Source: Candidatus Peregrinibacteria bacterium (GTDB lineage: Bacteria; Patescibacteriota; Gracilibacteria; Peribacterales; Peribacteraceae). Taken from it: 10,283 nucleotides of DNA. Where the stretch lies: NCBI GenBank assembly GCA_016201685.1, contig JACQCJ010000053.1, forward strand, positions 1 to 10,283, in the 5' to 3' direction. Below the pieces are notes generated by a model that saw nothing but the letters and a program-made list of their open reading frames with translations, was not told the DNA's origin and searched no databases. Below, piece after piece: positions 1 to 5,973 of the stretch; position 1 is the stretch's first letter; each line of letters starts with the position of its first letter. The translations under genes and the position numbers were made by a program.

Positions 1-815
1 ATTGCATCGATTGTTTCGATCTCCATCTCGGCACAGAGGACTGTCGTCACTGCCAAATATGCGGTTGGAACGCGAAAGACATGATGGATTGCAGCTCTGC
101 CGGGAAGAACGCGGAGATTCTCTACGAGATGCACGCGGCGGCGAATGCGACGCAGCACTGCGCGTTCGTGAGTTTCGTCAGGAGTTGCGAGCATGTGTAC
201 TACAGCGAAAACATGGCATTATGCAAGCATTGCTTTGGATGCATCGGTCTGAATCGCAAGCAATTCTGCATCCTCAATAGACAACACACCGAGCAAGAGT
301 ACTTCGAACTTGTTGAAACAATCATCACTCACATGCAAAGGATGAAAGAATGGGGTGAATTTTTCCCGATCACCGTCTCTCCTTTCTGCTACAACGAGAC
401 GCTCGCACATGAACACTTTCCGCTCTCGAAAGAAGAAGCGCTCGCGAAGGGATGGAAATGGAAAGATGTCACGGGCGATTCACCAAAGCTCGAACGGACG
501 ATCTCCGCCAAAGAACTTCCCACGACGATCACGGAGGTCAAGGACGATATTCTCGATGTCGCGATTCTGTGCGAAGCAACTCACAAGCCTTTCCGCATTG
601 TCAAGCAGGAACTCGATTTCTATCGACGAATGGAATTGCCGCTCCCGCAGTTCCATCCTGAGGAACGCCATCGTCGCCGAATGATACAAAGGACCCCGTA
701 CAGACTGTGGTCACGCACATGCCAGAAGTGTCAGAAAGAGATTCAGACAAGCTATGCGCCTGATCGTCCTGAATTCGTCGTCTGTGAAGAATGCTACTTG
801 AAGGAGATCTACTGA
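1..815 (+). CDS. Cys-rich zinc-ribbon protein, 3' part (5' end outside window)
   Basis: The reading frame is open from position 3 to the TGA at 813-815, with no start in the window that makes sense, so the N-terminus lies to the left. About 270 residues are visible. Cysteines come in CxxC-like clusters (CIDC, CRHCQIC, CKHCFGC). A motif of the form GCIGLxxKQFCILN is followed by a helical stretch, then a 'C...F.I..QEL.FYRR..LPLP..HP..R' module and a terminal ribbon CQKC...CEEC that ends EECYLKEIY. The C-terminal 200 residues align throughout with the complete paralogue at 1338-3029, so the two are tandem copies. The paired cysteines suggest several bound Zn ions. No catalytic motif is visible and the molecular function is unknown; similar proteins are, as I recall, common in CPR genomes. 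The last 7 bases overlap the end of the convergent hicA. Confidence 0.85.
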   Translation, partial: CIDCFDLHLGTEDCRHCQICGWNAKDMMDCSSAGKNAEILYEMHAAANATQHCAFVSFVRSCEHVYYSENMALCKHCFGCIGLNRKQFCILNRQHTEQEYFELVETIITHMQRMKEWGEFFPITVSPFCYNETLAHEHFPLSKEEALAKGWKWKDVTGDSPKLERTISAKELPTTITEVKDDILDVAILCEATHKPFRIVKQELDFYRRMELPLPQFHPEERHRRRMIQRTPYRLWSRTCQKCQKEIQTSYAPDRPEFVVCEECYLKEIY

Positions 816-1033
816 TCTTGTGCTCTCTTCTCAATAATTCCTGCACCTTTCAGAATTGATCGAAGTGTTCCGATCGGTAAATCTTTTCTCCCCATTGGCA
901 CTGGAATCACTTTTCGCTTCTCGGGATGAAAGAAGATCCGGTGACTTCCGGTCTGTCTCTTCTCGAGAAATCCATGCTCAAGCAAAATGTGTTCTACTTC
1001 TTTCGATCCCATGCGCGGGAACCGTGGCGTCAT
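809..1033 (-). CDS. hicA: HicA-family mRNA interferase toxin
   Basis: This 74-aa protein has the HicA/YcfA pattern: an N-terminal helix (SKEVEHILLEHGF), then GSHRIFFHP with the catalytic histidine, then a basic strand (RKVIPVP), a KDLPIGTLRSILK helix and a short basic tail. HicA toxins have a dsRBD-like fold and cleave mRNA independently of the ribosome until bound by HicB. The start chosen is the ATG at 1033-1031, which overlaps the hicB stop as ATGA and implies coupled translation. A longer reading of the same frame (to 1117) would run back through hicB and adds no family-like sequence. The TAG stop overlaps the end of the convergent zinc-ribbon gene by 7 bases. Length is normal for the family, so the toxin appears intact. 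Confidence 0.87.
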   Translation of the reverse strand: MTPRFPRMGSKEVEHILLEHGFLEKRQTGSHRIFFHPEKRKVIPVPMGRKDLPIGTLRSILKGAGIIEKRAQDQ

Positions 1034-1257
1034 ACCATGGCTACCTGAATGTGCTTTTCCAAACTGTTCGAATCGTCGATGATCTGCTCTCCTTCCTCCC
1101 TCATCACCGCCAAGCATCCTTCAATGGCGTCCTGCGCCATCCGTTCGGCTTCTTCGAGAGTTTCACCGTACGTTACGCACCCCGGCAGACTGGGCACGAT
1201 GACCGTATAACCGCCCTCCGGTTCCGGCCGCAAGAGAATCTGAAACGTCAACGTCAT
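1030..1257 (-). CDS. hicB: HicB-family antitoxin (type II TA)
   Basis: This 75-aa protein matches the short HicB class: strand MTLTFQILLRPEPEGGYTV, then the signature VPSLPGCVTYGETLEEA and the helix AERMAQDAIEGCLAVMREEGE. HicB has a partial RNase H-like fold and blocks the HicA active site. There is no extra C-terminal helix-turn-helix or ribbon-helix-helix domain, so direct DNA binding by HicB alone is not obvious. The order is antitoxin first, toxin second, joined by an ATGA overlap. An in-frame GTG at 1263 is an alternative start, but it lies only 4 nt from the -10 box, so the ATG at 1257 fits better with the expected transcription start. Confidence 0.87.
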   Translation of the reverse strand: MTLTFQILLRPEPEGGYTVIVPSLPGCVTYGETLEEAERMAQDAIEGCLAVMREEGEQIIDDSNSLEKHIQVAMV

Positions 1258-1267
1258 AATCACTCAT

Positions 1268-1276
1268 AGTATAGCA
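1268..1276 (-). promoter_or_regulatory. Extended -10 promoter for hicBA
   Basis: On the minus strand this reads TGCTATACT, a near-consensus extended -10 (TGn plus TATACT). It ends 10 nt before the hicB ATG. No convincing -35 hexamer lies 17 nt upstream, as is tolerated for extended -10 promoters. There is no Shine-Dalgarno sequence between box and start, so the leader would be a few bases at most. The box sits in an imperfect dyad of the form CATnnTATAnnATG, which could be an operator, but this is weak. Confidence 0.5.
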
Positions 1277-1324
1277 TGAAGTCGTTCTCTGCTCTACGAA
1301 TTTCTTTCTGGATTTCTAATGGAG

Positions 1325-1331
1325 CTATACT
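1325..1331 (+). promoter_or_regulatory. -10 promoter of the large zinc-ribbon gene
   Basis: CTATACT with the hexamer TATACT at 1326-1331 lies exactly 6 nt before the ATG at 1338. A start site at the usual distance from a -10 box would fall on or next to the A of the ATG, giving a leaderless mRNA. There is no ribosome binding site. It fires away from the hicBA promoter about 50 nt to the left, which carries the same hexamer. Confidence 0.5.
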
Positions 1332-1337
1332 GGCCAC

Positions 1338-3029
1338 ATGCAACGCGAATGCAAGAATTGTGCCACACCATTCGAGATCGCGGCAGATGATCTTGATTTC
1401 TACGGTCGCGTCTCGCCGGTCTTCGCAGGAGAGAAATTCGCGATTCCTCCTCCCACACTTTGTCCGGATTGCCGCCAACAGCGCAGGCTCGCGCAGTGCA
1501 ACGAGAGCCATTTCTCTTCGGCCACATGCGGCCTCTGCGGAGCGCAAACGCTCTCGGAACATCCATCGCATAGTAAGAAGATCGTCTACTGCCGCGAATG
1601 CTGGCACAGCGATCGATGGGATCCGTGCCGCTGGGGCCGAGATGTGGACTTCTCGCGACCGATGTTCGAGCAGCTGAAAGAATTATGGCGCGACGTCCCC
1701 GCACAGCATCTCCTCACTGCGGGCACGAATGTGAATTCCGAATACATCCACTACGCGGGGTTCGCGAAGAATTGCTACCTCATCATGCACTCGGACTTCT
1801 GCGAGAATTGTTATTACGGCTACGGCTTCAAGAAAACCGTCTCGTGCGTGGACGGCTTCTACAACATGCACAGCGAGCTCTGTTATGACTGCATCGACGT
1901 GCACGGCTGCTATGGACTCACGGGATGCCAGGATTGCATCAACTGCAGTTCCTCAGGATTCCTGCGCGACTGCATTGGGTGCAAGCACTGCTTCCTCTGC
2001 GCCGGGCTTCGAGACAAAGAGTACTGCTTCGAGAATCAGCAGCTCAGCAAGGAATCGTATGAGGAGAAAATCGCTGACATCGATCTCGGTTCTCATATGC
2101 AGTACGAGCAATTCCGATCGAAGCGCAAAGAGATGGAGCGTCGTCATCCGTTCAAGCAATTGCACGGGCACAACCTCCAAGATTGCTCGGGCGACTATCT
2201 TGTGCATTGCAAAGACACGCACGCGAGCTTCGATTGTGAGGACGTGGAAGAAGGGAAGTACCTGTACCAAATCGTGACGGGCGCGAAGAACAATCACGAC
2301 ATTTATCAGTATGGCCTGAACCTCCGGGAATCCTACGAATGCGCGATCGCCGGCAACGATTCCTATCACGTACTCTTCTGCCACCATGCGCACATGAATT
2401 GCTCCGATCTCCTGTATTGCTGGTTCACGCAGAGCGTGAAAAATTCCTTCGGATGCATCAACATGCACCACAAACAGTACTGCATCCTCAATACGCAATA
2501 CACGAAGGGGGAGTATGAAAAGCTCGTTCCAAAGATCATCGCGCATATGCAAAAAACGGGCGAATGGGGAGAATTCTTCCCCGTCAACTTTTCTCCGTTC
2601 GGGTATAATAAAACGAGCGCACAGATGTACTATCCAGTGAGGCGCGATGACGTTCTGGAGAGAGGATGGCAATGGGACGATGCACCCGATCCTCCGCCGA
2701 AAGTCAGGAAAATCATCGACCCTTCGATGCTTCCGGATTCCATCGTCGACATTCCCGATGACATCCTGGAATGGGCCATCACATGCGAAGCGAGTGGGAA
2801 GCTTTTTCGGATCACAGCTCAAGAATTGCGTTCCTACCGAGAACGCCGTCTTCGCATTCCTCGCCGTTCCCCCCATCAACGTCATCTCGATCGTTTTGCA
2901 CAGCGAAACCCACGACGATTCTGGACCCGAAATTGCATGAAGTGCGCGAAGGAGATGCAGACGACGTTCGCGTCTGAACAACCTGAAATTGTGTACTGCG
3001 AATCCTGTTACCTTGCCACTGTCTACTGA
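1338..3029 (+). CDS. Large Cys-rich multi-zinc-ribbon protein
   Basis: This complete 563-aa protein is rich in paired cysteines. Residues 5-8 (CKNC) and 42-45 (CPDCRQQRR) form a first ribbon, and 64-67 with 85-88 a second. Residues about 140-230 hold many more Cys in CxxC spacing. The motif GCxxxxxKxYCxxN occurs twice (about 221-233 and 372-385), each followed by a similar helix with SYEEKI or EYEKLV, so the middle is an internal repeat. A final module has C..S.KLFRIT..EL.SY, which repeats the pattern of the N-terminal ribbon, and the protein ends with C533/C536 and C554/C557. No signal peptide, membrane segment or catalytic motif is visible. It is a paralogue of the gene ending at 815. A nucleic-acid or protein-binding scaffold is a guess from fold type only. 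The ATG at 1338 is supported by the -10 box 6 nt upstream. Confidence 0.88.
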   Translation: MQRECKNCATPFEIAADDLDFYGRVSPVFAGEKFAIPPPTLCPDCRQQRRLAQCNESHFSSATCGLCGAQTLSEHPSHSKKIVYCRECWHSDRWDPCRWGRDVDFSRPMFEQLKELWRDVPAQHLLTAGTNVNSEYIHYAGFAKNCYLIMHSDFCENCYYGYGFKKTVSCVDGFYNMHSELCYDCIDVHGCYGLTGCQDCINCSSSGFLRDCIGCKHCFLCAGLRDKEYCFENQQLSKESYEEKIADIDLGSHMQYEQFRSKRKEMERRHPFKQLHGHNLQDCSGDYLVHCKDTHASFDCEDVEEGKYLYQIVTGAKNNHDIYQYGLNLRESYECAIAGNDSYHVLFCHHAHMNCSDLLYCWFTQSVKNSFGCINMHHKQYCILNTQYTKGEYEKLVPKIIAHMQKTGEWGEFFPVNFSPFGYNKTSAQMYYPVRRDDVLERGWQWDDAPDPPPKVRKIIDPSMLPDSIVDIPDDILEWAITCEASGKLFRITAQELRSYRERRLRIPRRSPHQRHLDRFAQRNPRRFWTRNCMKCAKEMQTTFASEQPEIVYCESCYLATVY

Positions 3030-3058
3030 TGACTAACAGCTTCGAGACATGCTCGGGA

Positions 3059-3117
3059 TTCGCCCTGAGCGAGTCATTCAAAGTACGGATGGTAGATGGA
3101 GCGAGTCGAAGGGCGAA
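3059..3117 (+). repeat. Palindromic element split by a 9-bp direct repeat
   Basis: TTCGCCCT (3059-3066) and AGGGCGAA (3110-3117) are perfect inverted arms. Just inside them GAGCGAGTC occurs twice in direct orientation (3067-3075 and 3099-3107), separated by 23 bp. Removing the 23 bp and one copy would give an uninterrupted palindrome of 27 bp. This is the appearance of a REP-like dispersed hairpin into which, or around which, a short piece was inserted. Whether the element occurs elsewhere in the genome cannot be seen here. Confidence 0.6.
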
Positions 3118-3144
3118 GAATGTTATTTGAAGGCCGTTTATTGA
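3076..3144 (+). pseudogene. Remnant of a third zinc-ribbon gene 3' end
   Basis: In one frame this stretch encodes IQST, then unrelated residues from the repeat element, then EECYLKAVY followed by TGA at 3142-3144. The paralogues end with EIQTSYA...CEECYLKEIY (stop at 815) and EMQTTFA...CESCYLATVY (stop at 3029), so both the sequence and the spacing to the stop match a zinc-ribbon C-terminus. The middle, including the first Cys of the last pair, is replaced by GAGCGAGTCGAAGGGC of the palindromic element. It lies 47 bases behind the intact paralogue. Only a few tens of bases remain, so chance similarity is not excluded, but nine residues plus a stop in the right place argue for a real remnant. 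Confidence 0.5.
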
Positions 3145-3205
3145 CATTCTCGAGCGAAAACTCACAGTGGCGACTGAGAAGATTTTCCTGTAGGGTATGC
3201 GAATG

Positions 3206-3225
3206 GAAGGGCATTTCGTCCCTTC
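3206..3225 (+). other. Small hairpin in the leader of the ATPase gene
   Basis: GAAGGG and CCCTTC are a perfect 6-bp inverted repeat around an 8-nt loop, 12 nt before the ATG at 3238. The only purine-rich, SD-like stretch (GGAAGGG, 3205-3211) lies in the 5' arm and is too far from the ATG to act directly. A role in translation or as another repeat remnant is possible. Confidence 0.3.
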
Positions 3226-3237
3226 GCTGCGTACCCC

Positions 3238-5475
3238 ATGGCTCTCCGGTACATCCATATCGTCGTTCCCCAGGGCACCGAGGGGAATCAGAAGCTCGAG
3301 TCGAAGTTCCAGGAACTTCTGATCAACATGCGCAACACCTTCACAGGCAGGCGCGTGTCGCTCGAGTTCCACGGGTACGCGCAGTATACCTATCTCTACA
3401 TCGTCGTCGACGAGATCCTGCTCGAGACGGTCGAGGGCCTCATCTACTCCACGTTCCCCGAGGCGGAACTGAAGGAAACGAAGGATTACACGCTTGCGTA
3501 CGATCCCAAGAAGCAGGCGATCGCGGGGGCGACCGTGACGCTCCACCATTCGGATGTCTATCCGATCAAGACGTACGATCTCTTCGAGGAGGACAGCGCC
3601 TCTCGCTTCTTCGCCGTCAATTCAAAAATCGGTCTCAATGATCAGACCTGGATCCAGATCATCGCCGAACCGGAGGATGACACGGGTTGGTTCCACTTCA
3701 AGCGCAAGTGGCGGCACCGGATTGCAGACCTCAAGCACTTCTTCAGCATCCGCGACCGTCTTCGTGAGGGCGGGCGGAAGGCTATCGCGGAACTGCGGCG
3801 CGCAAGAGCGCACGAGAAGGCGGGAATCAAACCCTACCGCGTGAGCATCCGCTGCGCGTACATTGCGGAAGACCAAGCGAGCGCCGCCCGTCGCCTCGAA
3901 GCGGTGGTCTCGAGCTTCTCGCAATTCAACGACAGGGACGTCAACGAATTCCACGGCGGATATCATGTGACCGGCAGTCGCTTCGTCGATCTGTTCCGCA
4001 GCCGTCAGCATGCGACACCCTTCGTCTTGAGCGCGAAGGAAGTGGCCACGATGTTCCACTTCCCCAATGCCGACTACGTCCCGCACATCGTCCACGTGCT
4101 CGCGCGCAAATCCGATCCGCCGCAGGACCTTCCCAAAATCGGAGAGAGAGATGTGAGCGGGTTTGGCATCACCAACTACCACAACAACTTCGTGCCGTTC
4201 GGCATTCGACGCAGCGATCGGAGGCGACATCTCTACAGCGTGGGGAAATCCGGCTCTGGCAAGAGCAAACTCCTCGAACTCCTCATTCAGGAAGACGTCA
4301 GAAACGGTGAGGGCGTGGCGGTGCTCGATCCACACGGGGACCTCGTGGACGCCGTCCTCCGGTTCATCCCCGAGCATCGCATCACAGACGTCGTGCTCCT
4401 GAATCCCGCCGACACGGAATTCCCGATCGCCTTCAATCCGCTGGAGAAGATCGACGAGGCCTACAAGATGCAGCTCACGGTCGGCTTCCTCCAGATCTTC
4501 AAGAAGCTCTTCGGCGACAACTGGACGTACCGCCTCGAGCACGTGCTGCGCTACACGACCCTCGCCCTCCTCGACAGCCCCAATACCACGGTGCTGTCGA
4601 TTCTGAAAATGCTCTCGGATAAGAACTACCGGCAGAAGATCGTCTCGCGCATCCAAGATTCCGTCGTCAAGAGCTTCTGGGTCAGTGAGTTCGCCGCATG
4701 GAGCGAGAAGTTCGACGCCGAGGCCATCACGCCGCTTCTCAACAAGGTCGGTCAGTTCGTGGCGACGAACATGATCCGCAACATCATCGGCCAACCGAAG
4801 ACCAAGTTCGACATTCGCACGATCATGGACGAGAAGAAGATCCTGCTCCTCAAGATCAGCAAAGGTCTCCTCGGAGAGGAGAACTCCTCCCTGATGGGTT
4901 CGATGATCATCACGAAGCTCTACCAAGCGGCCATGAGCCGCGCCGACACGGCGGAGGACAAGCGCACCGACTTCTACTTCTACGTGGACGAGTTCCAGAA
5001 CTTCGCGACGGATACGTTCACGGAAATCCTCTCGGAAGCGCGGAAATATCGCCTGAACCTGACGATCGCGCACCAGTACATGGGCCAGCTCAACGACGTC
5101 GTGCGCAAGACCGTCTTCGGCAACGTCGGTTCCATGATCACCTTCCGCGTGGGAGCGGAAGATGCGGACGTCCTGGCCGCGGAATACAATCCCATCTTCA
5201 AAGAACGCGACATCATCAACCTCGGCGTGCGCGAGTTCTACACGAAGATGTCGGTGAACGGGGAACTGCGCGAGGCGTTCTCGGGCCGCACGCTGGATGC
5301 CCCGCATTTGCAAGAGGACTACACGAAGGAGATCATCGAGTCGTCGCGCGCCGCCTATTGCACGCCGCGCAAGGACGTGGAAGCGATGCTCGCAAAATGG
5401 GACGAGGCAGCCTCCGCACCGCCCAAGAAGGAAGAAATCGACGCGTCGGAAACGTTCGAGGAGCCGCTCATTTAG
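3238..5475 (+). CDS. Soluble VirD4/TraG-like P-loop ATPase
   Basis: This 745-aa protein has an N-terminal region (about 1-310) of unknown fold. Next comes a FtsK/HerA-superfamily motor of the type IV coupling protein kind: Walker A GKSGSGKS (336-343), VLDPHGDLVDAVL just after it, a hydrophobic Walker B strand FYFYVDEFQ (D584, E585), the conserved AHQY (611-614), and FRVGAEDADVLA typical of TraG/VirD4 C-terminal ATPase halves. In the family this motor moves DNA, or protein-DNA substrates, using ATP. Unlike classical VirD4 there is no hydrophobic transmembrane helix at the N-terminus, so it should be cytosolic or bound to a separate membrane partner. No other conjugation genes are visible. The ATG at 3238 follows an in-frame stop near 3175. 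GC-rich third positions contrast with the zinc-ribbon genes to its left. Confidence 0.87.
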   Translation: MALRYIHIVVPQGTEGNQKLESKFQELLINMRNTFTGRRVSLEFHGYAQYTYLYIVVDEILLETVEGLIYSTFPEAELKETKDYTLAYDPKKQAIAGATVTLHHSDVYPIKTYDLFEEDSASRFFAVNSKIGLNDQTWIQIIAEPEDDTGWFHFKRKWRHRIADLKHFFSIRDRLREGGRKAIAELRRARAHEKAGIKPYRVSIRCAYIAEDQASAARRLEAVVSSFSQFNDRDVNEFHGGYHVTGSRFVDLFRSRQHATPFVLSAKEVATMFHFPNADYVPHIVHVLARKSDPPQDLPKIGERDVSGFGITNYHNNFVPFGIRRSDRRRHLYSVGKSGSGKSKLLELLIQEDVRNGEGVAVLDPHGDLVDAVLRFIPEHRITDVVLLNPADTEFPIAFNPLEKIDEAYKMQLTVGFLQIFKKLFGDNWTYRLEHVLRYTTLALLDSPNTTVLSILKMLSDKNYRQKIVSRIQDSVVKSFWVSEFAAWSEKFDAEAITPLLNKVGQFVATNMIRNIIGQPKTKFDIRTIMDEKKILLLKISKGLLGEENSSLMGSMIITKLYQAAMSRADTAEDKRTDFYFYVDEFQNFATDTFTEILSEARKYRLNLTIAHQYMGQLNDVVRKTVFGNVGSMITFRVGAEDADVLAAEYNPIFKERDIINLGVREFYTKMSVNGELREAFSGRTLDAPHLQEDYTKEIIESSRAAYCTPRKDVEAMLAKWDEAASAPPKKEEIDASETFEEPLI

Positions 5476-5486
5476 AGTGCAGTGTG

Positions 5487-5548
5487 ACAGCGGTTCAGCG
5501 GCTCAGTGAAGTGGATCATACTGAACCGCTGAAACACTGAACCGCTGT
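5487..5548. terminator. Repeat-built hairpin between convergent genes
   Basis: ACAGCGGTTCAG (5487-5498) is the exact reverse complement of CTGAACCGCTGT (5537-5548). A second copy, CTGAACCGCTG, lies at 5521-5531, 16 bp before the last one, and a degenerate copy CAGCGGCTCAG overlaps the first at 5496-5506. The unit therefore occurs twice in each arm. The RNA could fold into a long GC-rich stem on either strand. The position between the stop of the ATPase gene (5475) and the stop of the convergent pilin gene (5554) suits a bidirectional terminator, although no long U-tract follows. Confidence 0.5.
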
Positions 5549-5553
5549 TCTCT

Positions 5554-5973
5554 TCAAAAGGTGCACCCCGACCCCGTGTACAGCTCCCTGAACGACGCGA
5601 TGTACGTGGAAGGGAAGAGTTTCGCTGCGGAGATTCTCATCAGCTTCACCACGGACGCAACATCCCCCTCAGTGCAGATCGTGCGGTTCTCGGATCCCGC
5701 GCCATCGATACCGAATATCTTGCAGGCACCACCGGTGAACGAAAGCGCTCCACTTCCCGCATACGTGGAGTCCGCGCGGAGCGATTGCAGTGCGTACTCC
5801 GCGCACGAGCGCGCGTAATTCAAGGCCTGCTGCGACTGGCTGTACGTGAGCCCCCCCTGTTCCGCCGCCCACCCGAGGATCATGAGCGTGAGGAGACTGG
5901 AGAGGGCGATCGCTCCGATGAAGAGAACGCTCATGAGGAAGATGTAGCCGGCTCGTGGGCGAGATGCGGTCAC
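5554..5973 (-). CDS. Small PilX-like pseudopilin
   Basis: This 139-aa protein has a short basic leader (MTASRPRAG), then about 26 hydrophobic residues (YIFLMSVLFIGAIALSSL...), then a soluble part with YSQSQQALNYARSCAEYALQSLR, a helix typical of pseudopilin stems. Three cysteines near residues 57-99 and one near the C-terminus could form disulfides outside the cell. A prepilin peptidase site after Gly9 is likely, but position +5 of the mature protein is Met rather than the usual Glu, as in PilX-like minor pilins. The start is GTG, overlapping the stop of the upstream pilin-propeller gene as GTGA, so translation is coupled. It probably acts as a minor pseudopilin of the same pilus or export machine. 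The family assignment is by pattern only. Confidence 0.7.
   Translation of the reverse strand: MTASRPRAGYIFLMSVLFIGAIALSSLLTLMILGWAAEQGGLTYSQSQQALNYARSCAEYALQSLRADSTYAGSGALSFTGGACKIFGIDGAGSENRTICTEGDVASVVKLMRISAAKLFPSTYIASFRELYTGSGCTF

Noticed and set aside
856..1269. A 137-codon plus-strand frame over hicBA
   Set aside because: It is the antisense of two clear hicB and hicA genes joined by ATGA and shows no domain.
1953..2981. A 342-codon minus-strand open frame across the zinc-ribbon gene
   Set aside because: No recognisable motif; the plus strand has ordered CxxC pairs and a paralogue.
3141..3146. TTGACA, a perfect -35 hexamer before the ATPase gene
   Set aside because: No acceptable -10 lies 16-18 nt downstream, and the bases fall at the stop codon of the gene remnant.
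3622..5313. A 563-codon open frame on the minus strand, antisense to the ATPase gene
   Set aside because: Its composition (many His, Val, Glu, Arg, with no motif) is that of an antisense shadow of a GC-rich gene, while the plus strand has complete Walker and coupling-protein motifs.
5487..5548. CRISPR array
   Set aside because: The repeated unit is 11 bp, in both orientations with 5-16 bp spacing, and no cas gene is present.
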